NCBI GenBank assembly: GCA_016929435.1
Contig: JAFGIV010000007.1
Span: forward strand, 1-52,061
DNA length: 52,061 bases
DNA from: Candidatus Uhrbacteria bacterium
GTDB lineage: Bacteria > Patescibacteriota > Patescibacteriia > SG8-24
Direction of reading: 5' to 3'
Numbering within the stretch: the first letter of the stretch is position 1; every line of letters begins with the position of its first letter. The position numbers and the translations under genes were made by a program. Shown piece by piece: positions 16,033 through 25,751 of this stretch. The notes beneath the pieces are model-generated. The model was not told where the DNA came from. It made no database searches and worked only from the letters and a program-made list of their open reading frames with translations.

Positions 16033-17601
16033 TCACAAAGAGCAAGACGATACTGTGGAACTGGTGTCATGGTAGCCGCAGCTCCCCGCACCTAACCCAA
16101 CAGGTAAGTCCGAAAAGCTGCCTGACACGGAAGCGGCTCCCCTTACGCCGGAATTCTGCCATTGGAAATGCAGGTGATCGCCGCAACCATTCTTGCTCCC
16201 GGAGCTGTTCCCGGTTGCCCCCTCATCGGCCAACCAACACCCTTGCGCAACAGGATTGCATCCGGTCACCCTATAATTGGTATTTTCGAGATGAGCATAG
16301 AAAGTGTAACGTCCGTCGCTATGATAAATCATCACGTAATTTCCCCAGCCGCCGTTACATGAGCACGGGTTGGCATAAATTGAACATCCAACGGTATCAA
16401 TCGCATTGCACGACACAGAAGACGATCCGCTAGATATGGTACCGCTGGCCGAAGCCACGATTTCATCGTATCCGGAGCGATACACCTGAAAATCAACGGC
16501 ATACTGCATTGAACCGCCAAGGGAATGAGAAGATACCTGACAACCGCCTCCATAAGCCGCACCCACCTGGGTTATTGAGGTGTCTTCATAGGCATGCATC
16601 GGCATCTTGTAGGATACGGCGCTCCTAGAGCTGACCTCAACAGGGGTAGTTATCCCATTGCTGACGAACAATCTCATTTTATCAGAATCGAAATTGACGA
16701 ACCCCACGCCGTTGCGACTCATGTGACGAATCTGATCGGCCCTGAAGTGGCTGATACCCGAGTGTTCTGCTGACTTACCGTACATACCCACAACACCGCC
16801 AAGCAGTCCCTTAGGAAATCGAATGAATGTGCCGTTTTTTAGCCTAACGGAGAATTCCTTTTTTCCTTCGGTCAGGAAAAAATTACTGGACAGGAAGAAT
16901 GTGGCCGGGAGAGACAACCCCGATGGGGAAATCGGTACATGCCTAAAGCTGCATGTACCATCCCCCATGTCTGCGGCATCCAACACACAAGCCTCCACCC
17001 CAAGTCCGTCATCGCTCCATATGAAGTTATCCGGTACAAGACCATCGACAGAAAAAATGATCTCCGACGCTTTTTCCCTAACATTGTATAAAGTCAGTCC
17101 AGATCCCCCTAAACCAGTAAAGCCAAAAACGATGACTTCGGGATCAACAGGGCTCCATACAGCATTGATGATCACGCAACCTGGCTGATATACGGTCACC
17201 AATTCGCCTCTCACATTTTCAATCACCAACAAACCAGACGGCGATAACTCGTCAATGTTTTTCCCTAAGGAGTCCTCCAGCGTGATGCTGGCGTTTCCGC
17301 CGCCATAATTTAAGGCAAGAGGCGTATAGGCAATCAATGTCCTATCGGAGTTTGTTCCCGAAAAAGACAGCACCGGCATTTTCGTCTCAATTTCGTTGAC
17401 AATGGCACTGCCTCTATCGTCAAACGATATTTGGTATGCCAAACGGTCAAAACCAATTGGGATAGAATTCTCAACAATTGCGAAAGTACCCCGATCCGTC
17501 TCATGATTCGAGAGGTCTTCTTCGCACCCAATGTAGAAAGTCGAACACAGTACCAAAACAACCACGGCCGATACGGCCCCTCTTTCCGCTGTCTTTCCCA
17601 T
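16033..17601 (-). CDS. Putative lipoprotein with C-terminal LytM/M23-like peptidase domain
   Basis: Lipobox-like FYIGC; C-terminal YAVDFQVY...VMIYHSDGRYTFYAHL...GDHLHFQW. Confidence 0.75.
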   Translation of the reverse strand: MGKTAERGAVSAVVVLVLCSTFYIGCEEDLSNHETDRGTFAIVENSIPIGFDRLAYQISFDDRGSAIVNEIETKMPVLSFSGTNSDRTLIAYTPLALNYGGGNASITLEDSLGKNIDELSPSGLLVIENVRGELVTVYQPGCVIINAVWSPVDPEVIVFGFTGLGGSGLTLYNVREKASEIIFSVDGLVPDNFIWSDDGLGVEACVLDAADMGDGTCSFRHVPISPSGLSLPATFFLSSNFFLTEGKKEFSVRLKNGTFIRFPKGLLGGVVGMYGKSAEHSGISHFRADQIRHMSRNGVGFVNFDSDKMRLFVSNGITTPVEVSSRSAVSYKMPMHAYEDTSITQVGAAYGGGCQVSSHSLGGSMQYAVDFQVYRSGYDEIVASASGTISSGSSSVSCNAIDTVGCSIYANPCSCNGGWGNYVMIYHSDGRYTFYAHLENTNYRVTGCNPVAQGCWLADEGATGNSSGSKNGCGDHLHFQWQNSGVRGAASVSGSFSDLPVGLGAGSCGYHDTSSTVSSCSL

Positions 17602-17728
17602 GACAGTCCCCTTCCGGTTCCCTGGCTATTGTCGGATAATTCCGCACTTGTTTTCAAGGAACCACCGGAACCGTACCATGGGGGGGGTAAAATGCGTCAA
17701 GTTTTTGTCAAAATATGTTATTTTCCCC

Positions 17729-18454
17729 TCAAATCACCGGCTTCCTCCCTACCGTCACCAGGTTTCCGTCCCCCTGCCGGCGGCGTTCGCCGGAACGGCG
17801 GTTCTCCACGACGTCGAAACCGGTTTGGCGGCAGAGGCGGGACAGTTCGCCGAGGGTAAAGGCATGATAGAATCGGTTGGCCCTAACCTGGCCGCTGCGG
17901 GTCCAGGGCATCATGACGTCGGTCCAATCCAAATCGGACCGCCCAATGGCCTTCAGGATGATGTTGCGGGCAACGAAACGGAGGCGGCGGTCAATGCGCC
18001 ACAGGTCCCAGTTGGTCATGAGCAGCCAACCGCCCGGTTTCAGGACCCGACGGATCTCCCCCATCGCCTGAAGGCGATAGCGGACCGAGGGGATGTGATG
18101 GAGGGAGGCAATCGCCAAAACCGCATCGAAAGAACCGTCTTCATACGGCAAAGTCAACATGGAACCGACCCTAAAATTGACCAGTGGGTCGGGGTATTCC
18201 TTCCTGGCTCGGGCAATCAAACCCTCGGAAACGTCCAGACCCTCATAATCAACGGCCAGATCGACAAAAAGCCTCAGGGCCCGACCGCTGCCGCACCCCA
18301 AATCCAGCACCCGATCCCCGTTCCTGATACGCCGAATGAAGGGCTCGATTTCCGGCCACCAGATACGGTCACGGGTAGCGCCAAACTCGGCGGCAATGGT
18401 ATTGTATCCGTCGTGGACCGATTCCAGTATTTTATCGGCTATGGACTCTTTCAT
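17729..18454 (-). CDS. Class I SAM methyltransferase resembling Trm9/ALKBH8 tRNA U34 methyltransferases
   Basis: YNTIAAEFGATRDRIWWPEIEPFI, VLDLGCGSGRALRLF, FDAVLAIASLHHIPSVRYRLQAMGEIRRVLKPGGWLLMTNW. Confidence 0.75.
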   Translation of the reverse strand: MKESIADKILESVHDGYNTIAAEFGATRDRIWWPEIEPFIRRIRNGDRVLDLGCGSGRALRLFVDLAVDYEGLDVSEGLIARARKEYPDPLVNFRVGSMLTLPYEDGSFDAVLAIASLHHIPSVRYRLQAMGEIRRVLKPGGWLLMTNWDLWRIDRRLRFVARNIILKAIGRSDLDWTDVMMPWTRSGQVRANRFYHAFTLGELSRLCRQTGFDVVENRRSGERRRQGDGNLVTVGRKPVI

Positions 18455-18485
18455 GATTTTGACTTGCCGGTTTCCGCCGTCCCGA

Positions 18486-18627
18486 CCCCCAAACCCCCTC
18501 CCTCCGGGATACTTACGCCTGAAGGGGGCTTATGCGGAAGGAATAATTTATGAAATATCGTCACGGCTTGCCTGCCATAAACAAACCCCTTCCTCATAAG
18601 TCCCCCTGCCAGGGGGATTTGGGGGGG
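18486..18627. repeat. Palindromic repeat element related to 10876-11006
   Basis: CCCCCAAACCCCCTC...GAAGGGGGCTTATGCGGAAGG inverted relative to CCTTCCTCATAAGTCCCCCTGCCAGGGGGATTTGGGGGG. Confidence 0.65.
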
Positions 18628-20280
18628 CGGCCAGGCATTGCCACCCGCATAATTGAAGCATTTATTGACGAAGGCGTCCAAACCCGGGACGGACTTTTTG
18701 CCGTAGCCCGACGGCTGTCCAGGGGACAGTCCCGTTTGCCCAACATCGCCGATTTACGCGCCGCTTACCTGAAAAGAGTTGACGAGAAACCGGACACGGC
18801 AAACCCTATCCTGGACCGGATGCTCCGCCGCCGCGATGTCCGCTCCCTTTCCGGCGTGGCCATCGTGACGGTCCTGACCAAGCCCTGGCCCTGTCCGGGA
18901 CAGTGCGCCTACTGCCCGAACGAGGTCAAGATGCCGAAAAGCTACCTGTCCAACGAGCCGGCGGCCATGCGCGCCCTGTCCCTGAAATTCGACCCGTGGC
19001 TTCAGGTCACCCGCCGGCTGGAGGCCCTGACCATGAACGGCCATCCGAACGACAAGATCGAGCTGATCGTGAAGGGCGGCACCTGGTCCTCCTACCGAAC
19101 CGGATACCAGGACTGGTTCATCAGGCGCTGTTTCGATGCGGCCAACGATTTTGGCCGAAAACGCCGACAGGCCGCCCGAACCCTGAAACAGTCGCAGGGG
19201 GCAAACGAGACCGCCGGACACCGGATAATCGGCCTGACGCTGGAGACCAGGCCGGATTGCGTCACCCCAAAGGAAATCCGACGGCTGCGACACCTGGGAT
19301 GCACCCGGGTGGAAATGGGGGTACAGTCGCTGGATGACGACATCCTGAAATCCTGCCGCCGCGGACACGGCCAATCCGAAACCGCCCGGGCCACCAAACT
19401 GCTGAAAGAATCCGGGTTCAAGGTCGATTACCACCTGATGCCCCAACTCCCCGGCGCTTCCCCGGCCTCTGACCTCGATTCGATGCATCAGGTCTTCTCT
19501 GATCCGAGGTTCAGGCCGGACATGGTCAAGATCTATCCCTGTGTCGTAATCAAAAACACCGCCCTCTACGACTGGTGGGAATCGGGGGAATACCGGCCCT
19601 ATCCGACCGGTCGGCTGGTCGATGTCCTGATCCGGTTCAAGTCCGAAATCCCCCGCTATTGCCGCATCTCCCGCCTGGCACGGGACATCCCCTCCACCTC
19701 AATCATTGCCGGAAACGCCGTCACCAACCTCCGCCAGGTCATAGGGGAGGAAATGAAGCGGCGGAAAATGACCTGCCGCTGTCTCCGTTGCCGGGAAATC
19801 GGCCATGTCTCAAAAGACAATCCCCGCCTGGCCGACCTGAAACCGAAACTGTTCGTCGACCGCTACGAGTCCTCCGGCGGACAGGAGCTGTTCTTGAGCT
19901 TCGAGGACTCCAAGCGCCGGGCCGTCTTCGCCTTCTGCCGCCTGCGCCTGCCGAACAATAATCCTGATCAGGATGTGGGGGAAATCAGGAAACTTCTGCC
20001 GGAAATAAAAAACGCCGCATTTGTCCGTGAACTCCACACTTACGGCAATTTGGTGTCCATCGGAACGAAAAACAGGCAGGCCAGCCAACATAAGGGTTTA
20101 GGGGCGAAACTGATGGCCGAGGCCGAACGGCAGGCCAAGAGGGCCGGATTCCGGAAACTGGCCGTCATCTCCGGCATTGGCGTCCGGGACTACTACCGCA
20201 AGCTCGGATACCGGCTGAATGGGACCTACATGACGAAATCCCTGCAACATCCGGTTCCCGCAAAAAACGAAACGCAGTAA
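18550..20280 (+). CDS. elp3: Elp3-type radical SAM/GNAT tRNA U34 carboxymethyl modification enzyme
   Basis: CPGQCAYCPNEVKMPKSYLSNEPAAMRA, VKIYPCVVIKNTALYDWW, C-terminal GLGAKLMAEAERQAKRAGFRKLAVISGIGVRDYYRKLGY GNAT segment. Confidence 0.93.
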   Translation: MKYRHGLPAINKPLPHKSPCQGDLGGRPGIATRIIEAFIDEGVQTRDGLFAVARRLSRGQSRLPNIADLRAAYLKRVDEKPDTANPILDRMLRRRDVRSLSGVAIVTVLTKPWPCPGQCAYCPNEVKMPKSYLSNEPAAMRALSLKFDPWLQVTRRLEALTMNGHPNDKIELIVKGGTWSSYRTGYQDWFIRRCFDAANDFGRKRRQAARTLKQSQGANETAGHRIIGLTLETRPDCVTPKEIRRLRHLGCTRVEMGVQSLDDDILKSCRRGHGQSETARATKLLKESGFKVDYHLMPQLPGASPASDLDSMHQVFSDPRFRPDMVKIYPCVVIKNTALYDWWESGEYRPYPTGRLVDVLIRFKSEIPRYCRISRLARDIPSTSIIAGNAVTNLRQVIGEEMKRRKMTCRCLRCREIGHVSKDNPRLADLKPKLFVDRYESSGGQELFLSFEDSKRRAVFAFCRLRLPNNNPDQDVGEIRKLLPEIKNAAFVRELHTYGNLVSIGTKNRQASQHKGLGAKLMAEAERQAKRAGFRKLAVISGIGVRDYYRKLGYRLNGTYMTKSLQHPVPAKNETQ

Positions 20281-20352
20281 CGGGACAGGCGCTCGGGTAT
20301 GGTGTAGAATTACGGCAGAACCTTTAGCCGCCAACCGGGGCAGGAGGAAAAC

Positions 20353-20982
20353 GTGCCGGAAAACCCCAACGGAAAAACCGGACCGAGACGGTCGGTCCTG
20401 ATCGCCAACGGCTTCTTCCCGATTCCCCCGTTCGGATTGCCGAGCGGGAAATGCCTTGAGGCCTACCGCCGGTCGGGATTCAACACGCATAAGATGGCCT
20501 GGAGTTTCTCCGGCATGACGGATGTTACGGCCTATGCCCAGAGGATATCCGACCGGGCAAAAGAGATATGCCGCCGGACGAACCGACCGGAAGAGAGGAT
20601 CGTTCTTGTCGGATGGAGCCTGGGCGGCATCGCCGCCTTCTATGCCCTCAAACGACTGGGGCTGAACCGTTTCGCAAACCGTTTCGTTTCCTTCGGTGCG
20701 CCGTTCGGGGGCAGCGACCTGGCCTATACCGGCCTGCCGACGGTCATCTACTCGCTGGTGGGAAGTCAGATTCGCCCGAACGGTCCATTCCTGACCGACC
20801 TTATTTCCGGCGGCCTGCCGAACGGGGTGCGTTGCCTTTCGATCGGCGGCCGAAACGACGCGATCTGTCCGGCGGACTCGGCCCAGCTGCCGGGGGCGGA
20901 AAACATCACGGCGGATTTCAGCCACTCCAGCTTCCTTTTCAACCGTCGGCTCCATGCCCTGATCGCCGAAAACCTGCCGTAG
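20353..20982 (+). CDS. Alpha/beta hydrolase (lipase-like)
   Basis: VLVGWSLGGIAAFYAL nucleophile elbow; GTG start with AGGAGG. Confidence 0.75.
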   Translation: MPENPNGKTGPRRSVLIANGFFPIPPFGLPSGKCLEAYRRSGFNTHKMAWSFSGMTDVTAYAQRISDRAKEICRRTNRPEERIVLVGWSLGGIAAFYALKRLGLNRFANRFVSFGAPFGGSDLAYTGLPTVIYSLVGSQIRPNGPFLTDLISGGLPNGVRCLSIGGRNDAICPADSAQLPGAENITADFSHSSFLFNRRLHALIAENLP

Positions 20983-20998
20983 CGAGGGCCCCTTCTTG

Positions 20999-21028
20999 GC
21001 CGCACCATCATCCGTGCGGCCTTTTCTT
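20999..21028 (+). terminator. Intrinsic terminator
   Basis: GGCCGCACcatcatccGTGCGGCCTTTTCTT. Confidence 0.8.
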
Positions 21029-21040
21029 GACCCAAAAAAC

Positions 21041-21066
21041 CGGTCGCCGAGAAAGGCGACCGGTTC
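21041..21066 (-). terminator. Intrinsic terminator for nadE
   Basis: Minus strand AACCGGTCGCCtttctcGGCGACCGGTTTTTT. Confidence 0.8.
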
Positions 21067-21081
21067 TATAAAAATCCCTAC

Positions 21082-21942
21082 TTAGGTCAACTTGACCAAT
21101 AAACGACCGTAATTGATCCTGGATGGGGCGTGACGCTTACCCATCACCCTACCCGCCCGACGCAAAACGTCGTCGTAATCTTTCGGGTCAACGCCGTATC
21201 GGCCGACAATATCCGATTTGTTCAGTCCTAACTCGAAACAACACAGGATCATGTCGATGACGGCATAAGAAACCCCGATCTCCCCCTCATCGGTCTGACC
21301 TGACCAAAGTTCAGCGGAAGGGGCCCGATCCAAAACGCTGTCCGGCAACCCCAGATGTGCGGCAATCTGGAAGACCTCCGTTTTCCAAAGGCTCTGAATC
21401 GGTTCGACGTTGGATATGTTATCCCCGCCGATGGTGAAGTAGGCCATGACCTGTTCGGTCCGGTTTTCCGTACCGACCGCCAGGGCCCCAAGGCTCGTTC
21501 CGGCATCCATCAGGACGGACATCCTGATCCGGGCCGCCAGGTTACCGATCCGCAGGCCCTTCTCCCTGTCGTCCCTTACCGGAAAAGCCGGCTCCATTCC
21601 CGTCCAGGCCTTCTCCACCGCCCGGGTGACATCTACGGTCTTCAGGTTGGAATCCGGCAAGCCGACGGAATCAGCGACTTCAGACGCAACCCCCATACTC
21701 TCGGCATTGAGGTCACGGAAAGGCATCCGAATGGCAACGACTTTTTCCGGTCCAAGGGCCCTGACCGCCAAGGCCAGGGAAACGGCCGAATCCAAGCCGC
21801 CGGATAGGGCCACAACCGCAGTTCCGTAACCGGACTGGCGGAAGAACTCCTCCAGACTCCCGGCTAGGGTGTCGGCCATCTGACCCAATTCGTCCGGGTC
21901 GTGCCGCAAAAACTCCGGTAATTTTCCAATTTCAATGTACAT
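21082..21942 (-). CDS. nadE: NAD+ synthase
   Basis: VVALSGGLDSAVSLALAVRALG PP-loop; GTENRTEQVMAYFTIGGD. Confidence 0.93.
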   Translation of the reverse strand: MYIEIGKLPEFLRHDPDELGQMADTLAGSLEEFFRQSGYGTAVVALSGGLDSAVSLALAVRALGPEKVVAIRMPFRDLNAESMGVASEVADSVGLPDSNLKTVDVTRAVEKAWTGMEPAFPVRDDREKGLRIGNLAARIRMSVLMDAGTSLGALAVGTENRTEQVMAYFTIGGDNISNVEPIQSLWKTEVFQIAAHLGLPDSVLDRAPSAELWSGQTDEGEIGVSYAVIDMILCCFELGLNKSDIVGRYGVDPKDYDDVLRRAGRVMGKRHAPSRINYGRLLVKLT

Positions 21943-22125
21943 GTCTCACCTTCCCTTTCTTTTGCTGGAAATTAACCATGTTTTGCCCCTTCCGTCAATT
22001 TCCGACGGATCCAAACCTAAATTTTGCGGATAAGCTGGGTATCTTCTGAAGACAGGACCGGATTGCCGTAAAGGCGGGTTTCGGCTAACATTAACTGGCC
22101 GACGAATCCCGTCGCGAATTTCCCT

Positions 22126-23547
22126 ATGGATCAGCCGAAAATACCGCCAAACAGCGTTGAGACCGAACAGTGCCTGCTCGGATCCATTCTCATAGAGAAG
22201 GATTCGATCCTTAGGGTAGCCGACCTGATCCATGCCGACGACTTCTACCGCCAGGCCAACGGGGACATCTTCCAGGCCATGCTCGACCTTTTTGCCAAGC
22301 GCGAACCGATTGACATCACCACGCTCTCCAACCGCCTGCTGGAAAAAGAACAACTGGAGGCGGTCGGCGGACGGTCCTACCTGATCTCCCTGACAAGCCT
22401 CGTGCCGACTGCGGCGCACATCGTAAGCTACGCCACCACGGTCCAAAAAAAGGCCACCCTCCGCCGGCTGCTTTCCGCTGCCTCGGAAATCACTGCCCTG
22501 GGGTATGAGGAGGCCGATGAGGTCACGGAAATCCTGGATCGGGCCGAACAGAAACTTTTCGGAGTTTCCCAGAAATACCTGACCAAGAACTTCACCCCCA
22601 TCAAGGATGCCCTTGACGATGCCTTTGACCGTATCGACCGCCTGCATCAGGAGAGGGGCAAGCTGCGGGGAATCCCCACCGGCTATCCGGACCTGGACGA
22701 CCGGCTTGGGGGACTGCAGCGCTCGGACCTGGTCATCCTGGCCGCCCGTCCGTCGGTCGGAAAGACCTCCCTGGCCCTGGATATCGCCCGACAGAGTGCG
22801 GTCAAGCACAAGATCACGGTCGGGATATTTTCCCTGGAAATGAGCAAGGATCAGCTGGTGGACCGCATGATATGTGCCGAGGCAGGCGTTGACCTGTGGC
22901 GGATGCGGACCGGTCGGCTTTCGGACAAGGGCGATAACGGGGACTTTGCCCGAATCGGCCATGCCTTGGGCCAGCTCTCGGAGGCCCCCATCTTCATAGA
23001 CGACACGGCCAACATGAACATAACCGAGATCCGCACCAAGGCCAGGCGCCTGCAGATGGACCATGGCCTGGGTCTCCTGATCATCGACTATCTCCAGCTG
23101 ATGGAATCCCGTCAGGGAAACCGCCGCTCGGATAACCGCGTCCAGGAAGTGGCGGAAATCACCAGGGCCCTGAAGGGCCTGGCCCGCGAGCTGAACATAC
23201 CGGTCATGGCCCTGTCCCAGCTTTCCCGAACTACGGAAAACGAGAAACCGGCCATCCCGAAACTATCCCACCTGAGGGAATCCGGTTCGATCGAGCAGGA
23301 TGCCGATGTGGTAATGTTCATCTACCGGAAGGCCGCTGACCGAAACTACCGGTTGGACGACATTTCCATGGAGGAAAGGCACCGGGCGGAGATCCACATC
23401 GCCAAGCACCGCAACGGCCCGACCGGACAGGTCAACATGTTCTTCGACGAGCAGCGGGCCTGTTTCCGAAGCCTGGACAAGGGCAGCGGCCGGTCCGCAG
23501 CCGCCCAAGAACCGGCCATGGCCATGACGGCCCAAAAAACGCCATAA
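22126..23547 (+). CDS. dnaB: Replicative DNA helicase
   Basis: PPNSVETEQCLLGSIL, ARPSVGKTSLALDIARQ, IIDYLQLM, LRESGSIEQDADVVMFIYR. Confidence 0.98.
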   Translation: MDQPKIPPNSVETEQCLLGSILIEKDSILRVADLIHADDFYRQANGDIFQAMLDLFAKREPIDITTLSNRLLEKEQLEAVGGRSYLISLTSLVPTAAHIVSYATTVQKKATLRRLLSAASEITALGYEEADEVTEILDRAEQKLFGVSQKYLTKNFTPIKDALDDAFDRIDRLHQERGKLRGIPTGYPDLDDRLGGLQRSDLVILAARPSVGKTSLALDIARQSAVKHKITVGIFSLEMSKDQLVDRMICAEAGVDLWRMRTGRLSDKGDNGDFARIGHALGQLSEAPIFIDDTANMNITEIRTKARRLQMDHGLGLLIIDYLQLMESRQGNRRSDNRVQEVAEITRALKGLARELNIPVMALSQLSRTTENEKPAIPKLSHLRESGSIEQDADVVMFIYRKAADRNYRLDDISMEERHRAEIHIAKHRNGPTGQVNMFFDEQRACFRSLDKGSGRSAAAQEPAMAMTAQKTP

Positions 23548-23569
23548 ACCACGATTAAGGACAAGAAAT

Positions 23570-23872
23570 ATGTTCAATAAGCTCAAACAGTATAAAGACC
23601 TCCGGGACAAGGCAAAAAGCCTGCAGTCGGTCCTGGCCGCCGAGACATTCGAGGGAACCGGCGCCTGGGGAAAGGTAAAAATCACCGTTGACGGAAACCA
23701 AAAAGTCCAGAAGGTGGAAATCGACCCCGGTCTCCTCTCCCCTTCGGAAAAAACCAGGTTGGAGGACGGGGTAAAGGATGCCCTGGCTGATGCCACCAAA
23801 AAGGCCCAGAAGACGATCGTCGAAAAGATGCGGGAGAGCGGCGACTTCAAGATTCCCGGCCTGACGGACTGA
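23570..23872 (+). CDS. YbaB/EbfC family nucleoid-associated protein
   Basis: Size and position between dnaB and recR; GAWGKVKITVDGNQKVQKVEIDP. Confidence 0.85.
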   Translation: MFNKLKQYKDLRDKAKSLQSVLAAETFEGTGAWGKVKITVDGNQKVQKVEIDPGLLSPSEKTRLEDGVKDALADATKKAQKTIVEKMRESGDFKIPGLTD

Positions 23873-23927
23873 TGAATCGGAAGGCTGGGGGAGGCCGCCG
23901 TTCGGCTGGCCTTTCGCCGACTTACAT

Positions 23928-24551
23928 ATGCCGAAATTTCCCGAACCAATAGAGCGGCTGATGGCCGAATTGGGGCGATTGCCCGGCGTGGGCCCGAAAA
24001 CGGCCGAACGCTACGCCTTTACGCTTCTCAAGCGGACGCCGAACGAACGGGACCGCCTGGCCAAGGCGATCGTCGAGGCCGGCAACACCCTGCTTACCTG
24101 CTCCACCTGCCGCAACTGGACCGTTTCCGATCCCTGCCCCATCTGTTCCGATCCGCACCGAAACCGCCAGACCGTCTGCGTGGTGGCATCCGAGCCCGAC
24201 CTGTTGGCGATCGAGCACACCGGAGAATATCACGGCCTTTACCACATTCTAGGCGGAACCCTTTCCGCAGCCGACGGCGTTTCCCCGAACGACCTGACCG
24301 TCAATGACCTTCTGGCCAGGATCAGGAAGGACCCGCCACGGGAAATCATCCTGGCCATTGACCACACGGTGGAGGGGGAAACCACCATCCTCTACCTGGC
24401 TAGGCTGCTCTTGCCGACCGGTATCCGCATCACCCGCCTGGCCCGCGGGCTGCCGATCGGCAGCGAGATCGGATATGCCGACGAGATCACCCTGACCGAT
24501 GCCCTACGGGGACGAAGGGAGACGCCCACGCCGAACACCGCGGAAAAATAG
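23928..24551 (+). CDS. recR: Recombination protein RecR
   Basis: LGRLPGVGPKTAERYA, CSTCRNWTVSDPCPIC, Toprim segment. Confidence 0.96.
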   Translation: MPKFPEPIERLMAELGRLPGVGPKTAERYAFTLLKRTPNERDRLAKAIVEAGNTLLTCSTCRNWTVSDPCPICSDPHRNRQTVCVVASEPDLLAIEHTGEYHGLYHILGGTLSAADGVSPNDLTVNDLLARIRKDPPREIILAIDHTVEGETTILYLARLLLPTGIRITRLARGLPIGSEIGYADEITLTDALRGRRETPTPNTAEK

Positions 24552-24556
24552 GGACA

Positions 24557-24585
24557 GGACGGGCCGATAGGCCCGTTTCTGTTGC
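24557..24585 (+). terminator. Intrinsic terminator after recR
   Basis: ACGGGCCgataGGCCCGTTTCTGTT. Confidence 0.65.
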
Positions 24586-24596
24586 CGCCCGATCAA

Positions 24597-25751
24597 TCAA
24601 GACAGCAGCCCGCCGAGATAGTCCCAGGTCTCCACAACGGCCCCGATCCCCAACACCAAAATCGTTATATACGCAAAGACTGCCGGAACCCGCAGCGGTT
24701 TCCCGGACACCAGGCCCTGTCGCCTTATTTTCAGGTACATTAGACCCACCAGAACGGACAGGATACCGCCGAAAACCGCCCCGGAGAGGCCTATCATGAC
24801 CAGAAAGTCACGGCCCCCGAACAGGAAAATCGCCATCGGCGGGGAAACCGCCAAAAGCCAGGCCACAGTCGGGGAAAGGCGGAAGTCAAAATGAAACGAA
24901 TCCCTGACATTGACGGCCGTGGCGAGATACGAGGTGGCAACCGCCAAAAAGCCGGCGACCGCAACCGGAACGGCAATTCCGGCCCCCAAGACATCGTTCA
25001 GTCCGCTAACCGCATCCTTGGCCACCCGGTGGCCGACAACTCCCCAAACCACGAAACCGAACGCCATGGTGACGGCGGCGGCAATGGCAGTGCCGACCAC
25101 TACGGCCCAACGGTAATCACCGACACGGCCTTTCACCATACCCTTCATCTCCGGGATGACCGAAAGGCCGATAAGGGAAAACAGGATGACCCCGTAAGGC
25201 ACCACCGGATCAATGAGGTTCCAGGCCGGCATGTTGGCGACCCGGACATGGGGGACGGCTACGGCCAAGATCCCAACCAGCGTCAAAATCAGGGCCACGG
25301 TCCCGACCGTCTCCAGCCGGGTAAAAACCCTCATGCCAAAACGAACGATCAGGGCTCCGACGATTCCCCAAACCAAGGAATAGAACGGGTCGCCGCCTCC
25401 AAAAACGGGCCGAAGAATAATCGCCAAAAAGGTTCCGCCGACCGCAACATAGGCCGTAAGCGAGGCCCAATACCCCAAAATCAGGGCCACCCCGCCGATA
25501 CGCCCGGCCGCCGATCCAAGGTGTACCCTGGCCAATCCCGGCAAACCGTGGATATCCGGACAGGCTATGGCCGCTTCGGCAAAAAACAGGTGCAGTAGGG
25601 TCTGGACACCGCCCAACACCAGGAAATACACGAGGGCCGGAATGGCCCCAACCTGACCGATGACATACGGGATTCCGAATATCCCTACCCCAATGATGGT
25701 TCCGGCCAGGGAAATCGTTGCCGCCGAGAGCTGACGGTGCCGTTCATTCAT
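24597..25751 (-). CDS. Amino acid permease (aromatic/hydroxy amino acid transporter-like)
   Basis: AATISLAGTIIGVGIFGIPYVIGQVG and about 10-11 TM segments. Confidence 0.8.
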   Translation of the reverse strand: MNERHRQLSAATISLAGTIIGVGIFGIPYVIGQVGAIPALVYFLVLGGVQTLLHLFFAEAAIACPDIHGLPGLARVHLGSAAGRIGGVALILGYWASLTAYVAVGGTFLAIILRPVFGGGDPFYSLVWGIVGALIVRFGMRVFTRLETVGTVALILTLVGILAVAVPHVRVANMPAWNLIDPVVPYGVILFSLIGLSVIPEMKGMVKGRVGDYRWAVVVGTAIAAAVTMAFGFVVWGVVGHRVAKDAVSGLNDVLGAGIAVPVAVAGFLAVATSYLATAVNVRDSFHFDFRLSPTVAWLLAVSPPMAIFLFGGRDFLVMIGLSGAVFGGILSVLVGLMYLKIRRQGLVSGKPLRVPAVFAYITILVLGIGAVVETWDYLGGLLS

